Source of the DNA: Isoetes taiwanensis
Lineage: Eukaryota > Streptophyta > Lycopodiopsida > Isoetales > Isoetaceae
Length of the DNA stretch: 64,000 nt
Direction: 5' to 3'
NCBI GenBank assembly: GCA_021234155.1
Contig: JAJEKV010000002.1
Span: 9,264,409 to 9,328,408, forward strand
The notes below the pieces were generated by a model. It ran no database searches and was not told the origin of the DNA. It saw only the letters and a program-made list of their open reading frames with translations. The translations under genes were made by a program, and so were the position numbers. Each line of letters opens with the position of its first letter. Position 1 is the stretch's first letter. Below, in pieces: positions 22,795-36,200 of the stretch.

Positions 22795-23500
22795 TTTGCT
22801 CTGAAATCCTGTCTAAACATTAGCAACATAAAATATCTTTGAAAGAACTCTGAGAGAGCTTTCCAAAGATATAAATTTCATGAGAAACCAAGTCCGCGAG
22901 AGAAAGAGATATGAACAAAATGTAATATGAACCACAAAGTGGTGGTGCAGGCTGTAAATCTGTGTTTTGCTATGGAAACACCATTCAAACACATGCAAAT
23001 CACATACCTTCAGAAAGATCACTGAGGGAGCTTTCCAACGTGACAAATTTCAGCTGAAACGGAGTTAAAATCTGCCAGATACGATAGAAAATATGTGGAC
23101 AATACCACGAGCACTTCAGGGTTTTTTTGCGCCCTCGATTTGCAGCCAGAAAGTTCGAGTTTTTGCAGAGGAAAAATCATAGAAAACATATACAAATTAC
23201 ATACCAATAGGAAGAAATCTGAGATGACTTTCCAACGCAATAAATTTCAGCAAAACCGGAGTCCTTGATCTCTAGATATGATCAAAAGTGTTTGGGCAGC
23301 ACCAGCAGCACTTCAGGGTTTTTTTGGGACCCCAATTTGCAGCCCGAAAATCTGTGTTTCTGATGTAAAATAATCAGTGAAACATATGCAAATCACATAC
23401 CGATAGAAAGAACTCTGAGATGGCTTTCCAACGCAATAGATTTCGGCTGAAACGGACTTCCAGATCTCCAGTTATGATTGAAAACGTGTGACCGGCTTTC
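22795..23500. repeat. Four-unit degenerate tandem repeat (copy B)
   Basis: This is the copy B counterpart of the array at 1,640-2,410. The unit spacings are the same (172, 197 and 196 bp) and the sequence is nearly identical. Unit divergence therefore predates the large duplication. Confidence 0.85.
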
Positions 23501-26029
23501 AGAGCGCCTAGGGTTTCAGAGCGCCTAGAAGAAGAGAGAAAGGAATGGAATTTGGTTAAGATGGCTAAGTGACATGAATTAACCCAGAGCCACAAAGCGA
23601 GTTACACCCAATAGAGAGATGCACAAAACACCATCAGAAGGTGAAGGCGAAAAAGAGGTAGAATGCCCCAAAAAAAACTTTAAAATATGTTAAGTTCCAA
23701 GGCTAGAAAATAATTACAAGAAAAATAAACAGGAGGAACAGGGAGAATGAAATTCCTCTAAGATAATGCAACGGAATGGAGAAAAGGCTGGCGGATCAAG
23801 GAAAGAGCTAGAGATCGGATGAGAGCGAGGGAAGAGAAGCGGATCTATGAGCAAATCTGTGAAAGCAATCTAGAGATGAACTGGATAACCCTGGCGGAGA
23901 TCACGAGGCGATGGGCATGCACAACTAGAAAAAGAAGGATAAAATCGGCGATGGTCATGCCTGCGAAAAAGAAAAGATAAGATATCTTGGAAACCATGAT
24001 GATTTAACGGATATGATCTCGGGACAAAAAGCGATGGGTTCGATGAAAGAACGTGGGATTGAACCTCGGTGTGTGGCGGGGTAAATGTCAGGAAGTAAAA
24101 TCGGAATATGTGGATAAAAAAGAGCCAAGAAAAAGAAGTGGATGGGTAGAAAGGTCGTTTGGAGCAGACCCGAAGCACAGAGATGTTCACAGGGAAGAGA
24201 CCAAACCATCAAGTAAAAGAAAGATGTCACATGAAAAGAGAAGAATGATAATCTAGAATCTGGAAAACAGATCGCCGAATTCAATCTAATCAAAGACAAT
24301 TGTGACCCAATAGTTAGCAGATAACTCGTTATCCCGAGACGAATCCAAATATGCACAAAACCTAACCTAAAAGAGCTGTTAACTGCCTCAAAATTTCGCC
24401 TGATACGTTTTGGTCTCGGTATGTTTGGAGCACAAGGAAGCCACGAGATTCATGAGTTCTGGAGCTACATCTTTGATCCAAATCGGTTCTGGAGTCAAAG
24501 CCTTTAGGTTTCAGAAGAAGAGGTAAGATCAATTGGTTTTAGAGATTTATCAGAGATGTATCAGCCATGATATCAGAGATAGGTTTCTGATCCGAAAATA
24601 TCCCGCAATCAGGCCAACCCTTTTCTATTTCGAGCCCAATATACTGATTTTGGAGCCAACCTAAGCTATTTTTAGAGCCAACCTGTTTGTTTTGAGCTGA
24701 TCTATTCTTCTCGATGTGTTCGTTTTTTCCATGTATTATAGCGTTTGGTTCGTCTTTTATTGCAAGCCATCGATGTGGGGAATATTCCTGGCATTGTACC
24801 AGATCGATGGCCCACATCATTTACAACTAAAGCCAGACAAACTTTTCCAATGGTGCACCTTGACCTCAATGGTCTAAAACCACAATATCATTAAACGAGA
24901 GAAATTACAGAAACCTTGGTCTAAAACCCGTGGTGGGATTTGTTTTCTAGAAGACAGAGGAAGCTCAGGGTAGAATGCAGCTCAAAGAGTTATTCCGATT
25001 GACAGGGGCCAAGCTGCCGCCTGCAACAAGTAACAGAAGAAAAAGATTGAGGATAACATTTGAGGCCGATTTCTTCAGCTTCGATTCTCTAAACTTCCAA
25101 TTTCTTTGCCAGCAGAAGAGCCTTTTGATTGATCGCTGCCTCAAGGGCACCTTTTATTAAGCTTGGCCGGAGCTAAGAACTCTCTGACAGATTGAAATTC
25201 ATGGCCTTTTACTTTTCTGCTCAATCCGATGCCAATTGTGAGCAGATCCTCGCCGGGTTCTTCTTTCCAGTCACAATCAAATTTGAGCTCTGCTAGTGCT
25301 CCCAAATTACAGTGCCGCTACTTTTATGGGGCCGGAAAAACCCTTTGAAGAGCCTTTGAAGAAATGGAAGACAGGGGGAGAGCTCAGACAACCACAAAGA
25401 ATACCTATTCTGATCTTGGCTTCAAAGGGAAGAGCAAAGCAGCTTCGGATTCGCATCCTTTGCCAATAAGCTAAGGCCTCCAAAGCCAATTCCGCATTTT
25501 TGAGTTACAGAGAGAGCCGAACATGGATCACTTCAAATCCGCTAGATTGCAAGGGCAGGGCCACTGGATGGCCATCTCTGGCCCACGCACGCGGAGGTGC
25601 GTTGGCCTCCCTCTCGCAGACGGCGCCCTCTGGACACATACCACAGGGCAGGACAGCAATTGGCTCGTGCCTTCCAAATTTGGCTTTTTGCAATTGAGCC
25701 TTTGCAAAAAAATCCATGCAAACAGGGAGTTCTAAACCACCCAAAATAGCAAAAACCACTCAAGCTCCTCCCACATGGCAAATTATACCATTTTTTATAC
25801 AATACCATACGAAAATCATAGTCCTAACCACTGCCTGAAAACCCTCCCCCAACCCAAAACGAAATTAGCACACTATATGAACACAGTGCGAAAATATCCC
25901 ACAATCAGGCCAACCCTTTCCTATTTCGAGCCCAATCCTCAGTCTCAATCAACCATCCTGCACGTCCAATATTGTTTCTTCTGTAATGGCTGATGTAATA
26001 CCCAGAGTGGCTGATATATTCTCTAATGG

Positions 26030-26209
26030 GCTGAATATACTCTAAATAATTCTGAATTCATAATGGCTGAAATCTCTAATGGTTGAATACTTTAAATAAT
26101 GGATGATGTAAATAATGGTTGAACTTGATTTAAGAATGGCTGATATATTGAGCTGAATACTCTAAATAATTCTGAATTCATAATGGCTGAATTCTCTAAT
26201 GGTTGAATA
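26030..26209. repeat. Short direct repeat (copy B)
   Basis: This is the counterpart of 4,938-5,115, with the same two units and spacer. Confidence 0.85.
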
Positions 26210-28717
26210 ATCCCCGGGGGTCTCACCTAAGCATATGGGGATACCTCATCTGCGTGCAAGGGGTCACCAAAAAACCCCTGTATACGACTTTTTGGAGGTG
26301 GAAAACCCTTACATCGTAAATAGGAAAAGCCGGTTTCATGCCCCCTTCCAGTATATGTACTTACAGGACTATCTTAATTTTACATACCCCTACCCATCTT
26401 GTACTTGAGTTTATGCATTCTAGTCTTATTTAGAGAAAAATGGTGTTTAGCGAAGGTAAAAATTTCATAATATTTTTAATAGGCATTTCTTGCATCTCCA
26501 TCTCGGTCCTAAACTATCGCGAGCATGCAACATGCAAGTCGTGCTCATATCTGGTCAATCAAGCCATCCTCAGATATTCCATAAAGACAACAATGTCGAT
26601 CTTCAATTGCACACAACCACGTGTTGGGAGATTCCACTTCATATTGACTTAAATTGAACAAGTTGTATAATAAATTAAACGGTTGTAAATCCATGCATTT
26701 TAAATGGTATTTTTAGCATATGTCCACCAATGGACATATAAATTTTGTTTAATGTATTTATGCACTTCCAAGGCTAGTTAGAACTTACGGTATGCTCCGG
26801 ATTCTAGAAGCTCCAGTTCTAGAAGTAGGTTCCTAAGGTCGAGTAGATGTCGATTCTTCTTGGAAAGAAATAAAGAGAGGATTAGTTGCTCGAAAATGCC
26901 TCCTTTGGATTCGCATTCGGCATCATCGGATCGTCGCCAAAAGCCTTTATCTATTTATATCTATGTATATTTATGCACGTTTTGGTGCTCAACCTTAATT
27001 CTGGCCGCTAATCAAAACCAGTTGTCTACTTGATTGTTTGCTTCTATCCTTTCGGAATAGTTTCTTCGCAGGGCTCTGTGTCATCGATGCTTGATGGTAA
27101 GTATCCCTTTCTGATTAATCTCATAGATTCTCCTGAATACTATCATTAAATTCCGTCCTAATAATTTACAATATGAGGTGAGCATCAAATTCCAAAAGAA
27201 GTGGCTATTCAAAAATTGTGCATGCAATAGGTGAGTCGGGGAAAAAAAACAAAGTAGGGAAAAAAAGTTGAAAAATTCCCGGTTGCTAACAGAAGCGTTG
27301 CCTTAGATATCCCACGCCTTGAGCCACTCCTATGATTACGCTAGGCCGCAAGGTGTCGAGTTCTAGTGGTGATGGCGGCTTTTTTTTCTCACTCCTACAA
27401 AAGCTATTTCTAGCAAAAGATTGCACAATCAAGCTCCATATCTTGGAATGCTAGAATTCGTTCTTGCAAGATTTTGTTGAAATATTTTTTATCATCGGCA
27501 ACTTACATGAATAGATTGCGATTGCGGTGAGGTAGTTATCTTATGGGATAGTTGAGTTCCTCAAGTCCCATTCCTTTTAAGAAAAAGAGTATTACGAGGT
27601 TTGATTCTGTTACATCTCGAGAACATTACGTTGGGATTCATCTATTGTTCTTGCTACTCTGATGTATGTCAAAGATGAAGGTTCTCCATTGCCCAAACCT
27701 TAAAGTGCATAACGGATTCGCGGTACCAAAGAACGTGCCATAAACTTACATTAGGGTTTGCAGCAGATAATCTTAAGAAGCTTAAGGCAACCTTGATTGC
27801 CATAATATGTTCCCTGAAGAAGAGTTTGAAGTCCCTTTTCAGAGCCTTCTCGGAGCTACATCAAGAAAGAAAAAAGTACTTCTTTATTTGTTCTTAAAGC
27901 GTCACTTCTTTATTTGTTCTTAAGCATCACTTCATGCGGTGATGTTTCTACCATAGCCATTATTACGTGTATGTAGCTCTATCCCCTGTCTTAGCCATGG
28001 CAATTTTCACCTTCCGAGATTGTTACGAGCTACTACACCAGCGGTTTAAGCAAATTTCTTTGTTAGGATCGTAGGTTGTCCTTAGAGCTACATCGGGGGT
28101 CTCTAAACTGGGAATGGAAAACAAAAGCCCCATCTATTTGATGCTTTATAGGGATTGGAAAATGGCTTTCGAGTTGGTCATGCCATAGCTAAGGCCTTGA
28201 TTTAAGCCTTGATTTAAGAGTTGTCACAAGGATTCTAATCTTTTGTCATAAGCTTGAAACGGAGAAATTGAAAGAATTGGGTATATGGCAACCAAAAAGG
28301 GGAAGCATTTAACAAAAAAAAAAAAAAAAAAAAAAAAAACATTTTACAAAAGAGAAATTCAGCTTTCCGGATGGTGTCACGCTCATGCCAATTTGCACCG
28401 CCCATTACGATGTACAATGTTTTGTTTGAGTGCGATGATAAATGCTCCTATGGACCTTCTCCATAGCTTCTTTGGACTTGGCACCGTGAGCTAAACTAGG
28501 TTATAAGGGTCATTAGAATGGGGAATATGGAAGTCACAAGTGTAAGGCACTTTCTTTTGCATTATTCTTCATCGATGGGAGTTCTATCAACTTGATGTGC
28601 CAAGAGTATTCCAAGCTAACATGTGAAGATGGTTAACGAAAGATTGTTGTGTTTGCTTGCACTTTGTATCCAGTTGTCTATTGTCTTTTTCTTTACGCAT
28701 GATTGGTACATAGAGCT

Positions 28718-28863
28718 GGGGATTAGTAAATCATTAAGAATATGGCTTGCATAATCTTTCTCATGAGATTATGAAGCTCTGAAGCTTCGAGGGGATCGAT
28801 AAATCATTAAGGAATATGGCTTGCATAATCTTTCTCATGAGATTATGAAGCTACAACAACTCA
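28718..28863. repeat. 72-bp tandem duplication (copy B)
   Basis: This is the counterpart of 7,642-7,785. The first unit has lost one base in the GGAATATGG string, and CAG-containing positions are altered relative to copy A. Confidence 0.9.
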
Positions 28864-30060
28864 TAGCTAGGCTTGGGAAGAAAAATTAGTTTTGTCATAA
28901 TGACAATATGGAAATATAATGTTGGATGTTAAATGGAAATTCCTTAGTTAATCAAATTTCATCTATATTACGAAGGATGTGTTTAAAACCGGATATTTCA
29001 AAGTTTTAATATTTTGTTTATCGGTTAGGAATGAGTGGTTGAATTTCATCAAATGTATCTTAGAACATCGGGTAGATGAGATTACATACATTAGTTATTG
29101 TGTGTGCTCTAGTTAAAAAATGCAACATGAGGCTAACATTAACATTAAAATGCTTTGTTGTTAGGAAATGAATTTGCACTTCGTTTGGGAACCCGCATAT
29201 GCCTTATGTTGATTCTTAACATCCGAAGGATAGACCACCTTGCAATATCATTAGACAAAATTGGAACATTGTTAAAATCACAGGCATTTATCCTTAGTTG
29301 CTTTGATAACAACAATCATGCATCTTTGCTAAAGAGTAAATCTAGAACATCAACCTTCCAAAGACACTTCTTATTTGGCTTGAATGTTAGATCGTCCTCA
29401 ATGCAAATTTAAACAAATTTTAGTGATCCCAAATGACTTAAAAGGATCTCTGGGAGGAATGTTGAGTGAACATTAGGTACACCTATGAGCATCTATAGTA
29501 AACCTCAAGGCAACCTAAAGAAATGGAACGAAATCTTGCTAGAATCTAAGGAAACATACAGATTGAGTTTCGTCTTCCTCTTCCTCTACATCAACAATAA
29601 TTTTCACTATGATTGGTGTGCACCCACTCAAAAGTGACATCCACCTCTTTCTCTATATTAACTCATTTCCATGATAATTGGTATGCACCATTAGATTTCC
29701 TAGAAAATCTTTTAAATTCGATGTAAAAATGCATTAAATATGCATTTAGTGATGAATCTTCATAGAATATCAAGGAAATTGATAAATCTTGAGTGAATTT
29801 CAAAGAATCTCAAGGAATCTTGCAAGATATGCCCATACCTCTTGTGGAATATAAATGAATTTTGAGGTAATCTAATAGAATGTCAAGGGGAATCTTCATA
29901 GGATCAAAGGGAATCTTGAGAGAATTTCGAACATGAACATTAGGCCACGATTCAATGGGATGGAATCAGACGCTGGGTTTTCTATCCAGACACCAAGATT
30001 CTTTTAACATGGGTTGATTTCACATTGGGCCTCCTCATACCGTTTTGACACAAGGAAATG

Positions 30061-30100
30061 TTGGCGGCGGCCAAGGCCGTCGCGATAAATTTCTTGTAAT
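30061..30100. mobile_element. CACTA-like terminus, copy B, beside the aldehyde oxidase 3' end
   Basis: On the minus strand this reads TTACAAGAAATTTATCGCG and then a GGCC-rich near-palindrome. It lies about 115-155 bp downstream of the aldehyde oxidase stop codon, so it may fall in the 3' untranslated region. Confidence 0.35.
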
Positions 30101-30214
30101 ATAAAAATATACAATGCATTTCGTATTCATACAATGGTTATGTACTAGGTAATTGATGGGCAGCGGGATTTTATGCCACGTAAAACCACGAGCTGGACGA
30201 CAAGTGGGGAAAGA

Positions 30215-33200
30215 TCAATTACCATTTACCAAGGGCATAGCCTGCAAATATTGTTCCACATTAGTAAGCCCACATAAAGATCTAACTTTATCCATGGTGG
30301 CCGGAGTATCCAATTGGAAAAAGTCATCCGCTGAGGAAGGCTTCTGTGTGGCATACGCATTCAAATCTTGGCGGGCAGCTGTTATTGCATGTCTGATTGC
30401 AAAATACACTGTTGAAGCAAGCACAAGAGGTGGCTCTCCGGAGGCTGTTTTAGACCATAATAAGCATATCAGCATGACCAAAAATCTTGTTTTTCATTAA
30501 GCAAATAGTATCAGAAGAACTGTTGCAAACAAAAGAAAATAGACTCGGTACCTTTGGAAGATAAAATACGTTTCTCATGACCAGGACTGTTAAAGAGCTC
30601 AATGTTTAACTTCTGTGGCAGGTTCCCAACTATGGGTGGTTTGTACGTCCATGTTCCATCAGATGTAACTCTTCCATGCTCGTCTATACCATATTCTTCT
30701 GTCGCAAAAAATCCTATTCCTTGTACAAACGCGCCCTCAATCTGAAAACACGCACAGTTTGCCACCCTGAATTAATACACGTAACTAAATATATATATAT
30801 GGCAGGCTTTGAGAAGCCCCATTTGGTATGCAACTTTCACAAGGCCAAGAATAATTTTGCGGAACTCTCAAAGAAGAGAAAGATCACTTATTACCTGTCC
30901 AATGTCTATGGCCGGATTCATACTCTTTCCACAGTCATAAAGGATATCTGTTCTCAGCAATGTAGTTTCGCCAGACAGAATGTCTATTTCTACCTGGAAT
31001 GAGCAGTTTTGTTTTTTTGACAAGAAACAAAATATATTACCCGTTTATCAGAAGACAGCAAAGCAAATGCACGTATTTACAAAGAGCTTCTCCTTCAGTT
31101 TTCTCCCTCTCACATTCCAACACCTCTCCTCAAATTTCCTTAAGTACTCTGCTACGGGAATTGACAATCACAAAATGTGCTTTATGACGTTGAAAAGATC
31201 TACAACATCAAATAGGAACTTAAGCGACATGATGCATGTGGATTTTATTACCAAGAATTTTGCAATTCATTTAGATGTTTTGATGTAAATTTAGAGGCCA
31301 CCACTTCGTTTCGATGCAAATGCACATCACAGTCAGTTTTGCTTCTATACCTCACTTATGGCCGCTCCATAATTCATGTATTTGACAGCATTTGGCTGTG
31401 CTGCAAAGTAAGTTTGGGCGGCCAAGTCCACATTCCGCATTGCTGCCTGATATTTAAATAATAGTTAATATTGCAATCACACCAAAGACAATGACTTATA
31501 TCAAGCATTAGCGCAAGACCGTTCATTAATGCGATTACAACATAAGTACTTCTATCATTTAAGAAACTGAAGACATACCGCAGTTATCAAGGACTCCCAT
31601 GAAATACTATTCTGATTGGCATTTTCAAGCATTTGCTTGATCGGTTTCAGCCTTTCCACAAGAATTTTGCAAGCTGCCATAGCTGCAGCACAGCTGCCTT
31701 CTGATGATGTACTCCCAGACGTTAACCCCCCATTAGCTAAACTTATGCTATCAGCTTGCACCACGCGTATGGCTAAAGTGTTGGCATTACCTTTCTCCTC
31801 CCAGATCTCATTCAATGCATATAATGTTGCCTGCCTCACTTTTGTCCAAAGGCCTTGCCCGAGTTCAATGCCCCAACCTCTACCACCACTGAAGCATCTT
31901 GCAAGATGCTGACTCTTGCTGGAACTGGAAACATTGAAACCTGGTAGACACATGGAACTATAGATATTCCTCTTTTAGACCATCTTCTACTTGAATTGTA
32001 TGCCTTTACCAGATCTAGTCGTCCCTCAAATCCAGCATTAGCTTTCAACCTTCGCCATATTTCTGGCAATGTGTAATTAATAGGTCCGTCTACAGCATTT
32101 GAGCCAAAGAAAGCTTCTAATCTCTTAAAAGTGTGCAAGTTCCTTTCTATCACTATAGATGGTTCAAGATTAAGAAAAGCGGCAACGTGATGCAGTATGG
32201 AGTCTGCAATAAAAGATCCCTGTGTGTCTCCTGGAGCCCGCATTGCTGTCCTTGCCGGAATATTTGTTCTGCATATCTTAAAGTCAATATCAAAGGATCC
32301 CCAATCATATTTTTTCAGTACTGAACGCATAAACATTGGCATTGCAGGGCTTAGGTCCTCTGGCCAACCAGCTTGGATAAAAACCTTTGCTTGAAGGGCA
32401 GTCACCTTTCCCATTGAAGTAAAGGCAACAGTGTACTGTGTTTTGGTCATGTGTCGACCTCCTGCCATTATCATATCAGTTTTACGGTCCAGTGATAATC
32501 GAACAGGACACCCTAATTTTCTTGCAGCTACAGCACAAGCTGCTGCTACCTGAACAATTGAGTAATAGTTAATCTCTATATTAGTCATATAGTACGTACT
32601 ATTGGAAACTTACCCTGCATGCAACAAAAGCCTTTCCACCAAATCCTCCTCCAACTCTTCTGGTAATAACACGTATATTATGCATGGGAATACCTAAGCA
32701 TAGGGACACAGAATTCTGTACAAATTGAGGACCTTGACAAGAGCTATAGATTACTAGGCAATTATCCTCGTCTGGTACCACGAGAGCAGTCTGTGTTTCA
32801 AGATAAAAGAAGTACTGTGAACCAGTACGTACCTAGAATTGAAAAATACGAAGAGAAATTAGAGACCAAAAAACTACTAGAATAAGCTTGACTTTGGAGA
32901 ACAATGATGCCACGTTCCATAATTCAAATTACTCATGAGTAGAAGACCCAAATTTTATTTCCAACTAGCATACAATAGCAGGTTCATGTAAAGCACTGGC
33001 TATTTAGGTTGGCAATAAACTAATCTACGGTAGTGGCCTATGTGATTTCTTCTAATACATGCCCTATGCCCTATGCAAGAGAAGACTTCTGAAAAGGTTG
33101 GAGCCCAATAAAACTCCATATCCACCAACAAAGAAGTGGCCAATTCCAAGTGATGGCAACTTAGTTTTTCTGCATCATACCACTTGGCCAATTCCAAGTG

Positions 33201-36200
33201 GTGGCAACTAGTAAGTTTTTATAAAGTATGGTCTAGTGGTTGAGACCTTAAACTATAACTTACGAAATTTCAAGTTCAAGTCCCATTGTTGATAGATTGA
33301 ATAGAAAAGAAACATGTCCTTCAAAAGAAAATGTAGTTTTACAAAACGCACTTAGTCTGACAAACATTTTTCCCATTAACTCTTTACAGTGGAAGAACTA
33401 TTACGCACTTCTCAAGACATTTGCAAGTGTTCCTTTCATGATTCCCAAACCGTAGGTTGGTCCAAGCTGAAATAAGTGATGTGTACACGGATGTATCACT
33501 CCTAAGTAAAGGTGCAGTTACTTCAATAAAAACCTTATCAATCCATCTACAATGCTTATGTCCCTACCTATCTAATGCGTGATCACTCCGTACAACCTGA
33601 TCCCGATCTCTCTGCAGACCACTTTTTCAGTGCTTAACGCTCATTTAAATAAGCATGGTTGACAAAAGACCTGCCATAGGTATGCTTTCGGTACCTGAGG
33701 CATTATTATGGACATAAAAAAAAGCAGGATACTAGTCTTTATTCCAAGGGGGAAAGAAAGAAAAAAAGAAAGAAAGGAAAAACATAATGACCTCTGCACA
33801 TTCAATTTTGTGGTCTGCTTTTTTAAATCCTTCTGAGACTTCACCAAAACGCTGCTGTCCCTGACTTTTACAAAAGGGCCATTCTTCGAAGTACGAGCCT
33901 CGAGAAATTGCATCTTCAATAGTCAGAATAGGTTGTTCCATGCACTCTGTCTCATACTCTATCTCCACTTTTGCAGCCCCAGCTTTAGCATGCTGAGGGG
34001 TATCTGCAACCTGCCATGTCTCATTTCAGAATGAGCAGAAAACTCCTTGTGACAAGTATTTTGGTGTCACTTACCACGAGACCTAAAGGGTGCCCAACAT
34101 AGCATACAGAATCTGTTGCAAAAAGTGGATCATGCCCCGCAATAGTTGCACATCCAACATTCTTGCCATTTTCAGGAATGTCATTGACGCTTACAAACGA
34201 TACTACTCCTGGAGATGATAAGGCTGGTTCTAGAATCACAGTTTTTATTTTTGCAAAGGCTTTCCCACCATAAACAAATGCAGCGTGAAGACAATTTTCA
34301 GAAGGAATGTCATCAACATATATAGCTTCACCTGCAAAGACACATATGCTGGATTATAATGAGATGCAAGGAAGCAGACGGTTATACATCAAAAGTGCCT
34401 AATATCTCATTATCAACTGGCATGATTGCGTTCACTATAATATTGCCACATTTTCTATGGCTTCCCAACACAGACTCCTGTTAATACATTCAATGAAAGG
34501 AATAACGTAAAGTAGGTCAGCACATAATAGAAAAAGTATAAACATGCCAATCCACCTGAATATGTACAGAGAAGAAGAAAGCTGGTTAACAAGAGAACAC
34601 AAAGTTGCGGCACAGAAGCTGACCCAGCGCTTCTACTTGAAGATCATGTCTTCCTGGCATCCTAAGGATCTAAAGGTATAAACAGCAATAATTTTAGGGA
34701 CTTGCCTGATGTCTGAATCTCCGAAAAGTCCTTGGGAGTGGGTGAACCAGAACCACTGGGTAGCTCCTGCTTTCCTGACATCAACGTCCCACTGTTGTAT
34801 CTTTTGCCAGCATCCTGAAGTGTCTCATCTAATATCTCATTCGAATTTTTTAAGTAATCTTGGTTATCTAAAATGGGCACACTTAACGACTGGCCATGTA
34901 TGGCAAGCAAACTCATAAACCTGAATAGAAACCCAGCTGCTGTGCTACATTTGTAATCAGCCAATTTTATCCCTTCAAATGCCACATCAGTTTTTAATAT
35001 ATTGAGGGAGTCTAGGATTGTGCTGGCTGTGATTATCTTTCCCTTTAGAAATTTCTCCACTTTGTTTACACGAATTGCATGCTGCTGCCCTGAGACGCCA
35101 AAGGCAAGCCTTGATGATTTAATCACCTTTACTTTGTGTTGGTAACCATCTAAACAAGCTGATGTCATCTGAACAAGAAAGGCAGCATTTACATGGGCTA
35201 TGGCATTGGCCAGATGTCGAGACGCTGCACGATATGTCTTGAACTTTAGTGGCATGTCAGTGCCATTACAGCCATTGGTGGCGGAAACGGGACTGTCACT
35301 TTCTTGCAAGAAATCTGGAATAATAACAGACTGCAGGAGCGCTGCAGGATGAAGGGACTCTTCAAGGAACTGGTCCATGGTTTTCACCACTTGCTTACCA
35401 GAAATAACTAACTTGATAAGAGCTCCAGCACCAAGAAGAATAGTAGCAAGGTCTGAATTGAAAGATTGTCTTTGTGCCATAATTAAGTTGCCCCCAATGC
35501 TAGCCCGGTTTCGGACATGTGAAGAAGCCACCTTTTCCAAATGATCCGCAATATAGTGGTAGGGATGCTTGTCTTGTTCCTTCATATTTGCTGCTCCTTG
35601 AAAGCTAGTGCCAGCTTCAAAGTCTTTCATAAATTCTATTAGCTTCTGAAAGGTAATAGCAGCACCCACTTCAACCCCACTTTTCTCATGTTTCAGGACG
35701 AGAAGTTCTGGCACATGGCTAACATCGACATAAACCTCGGGATTTGCATTTTTGTAGATACCTGCACTAGTGTTGCCAACTGTGTACCTCACTTCTTTTC
35801 TACCTTGGTAAGATTCTAGTGCAGATGAGACATCCTGCAAGCTGCTCGACCTGAACCAGGTACAACCCTTAGTCCCTTCCACATGTGAAAACATCAAGGG
35901 ATGTGGAGGCAGATGCTTCTGGAGAAAAGAAGGAAATGACGGATCCTTACTAGGATTATAAGGTGGCAATAGATTTGCATTTGCATGTTTCTTATCACTC
36001 CAGAATATGTTAAGTCCCAAATCTTCCAAATCCACATCAGATCCAAAAGTTTTACACACATCAAGGATGGGTCTATAGCCAGTACATCGGCATATATTAC
36101 CTGTGATGGACTTCTCAACATCGGTTTGAGGGATTGCGAGGATACAGTCAGTTTCAGCAGAAGTTTTAGAACCATGTTTTTTCAAGTGTCCATAGATAGA

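Larger units (their letters stand above)
23501..29950. other. Gene-free DNA (copy B), 3' flank of aldehyde oxidase
   Basis: This has the same content as copy A from 2,410 to 8,880: repeat X at about 23,510-23,850, the 120-bp and 72-bp repeats listed separately, and a 26-base A run at 28,314-28,339. No gene was seen. Confidence 0.5.
21074..30470. repeat. Copy B of the 9.4-kb direct segmental duplication
   Basis: This is the partner of 1-9,383, about 21.1 kb downstream in the same orientation. It runs from the middle of a LINE ORF1, through minisatellite-like arrays and gene-free AT-rich DNA, into the last exon and 26 bp of the last intron of aldehyde oxidase. Between about 26.3 and 29.46 kb it differs from A again and again where A has CAG or CTG. 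From about 29.95 kb to the end, and in the first 300 bp, B keeps the expected triplets and A is altered. A 26-base A run has the same length in both copies (7,234-7,259 and 28,314-28,339), which argues for a very recent or artificial duplication. Confidence 0.96.

Noticed and set aside
1-30470. Reading copies A and B as the LTRs of one giant LTR retrotransposon
   Set aside because: The repeats are over 9 kb, contain a host-gene exon and a LINE fragment, and the DNA between them has no gag-pol of one element. A segmental duplication fits better.
33641-33919. Phenylalanine-rich minus frame as an extension of oxidase exon 4
   Set aside because: It is read-through past the splice donor at 33,791 into intron 4, and the family sequence resumes in exon 5.
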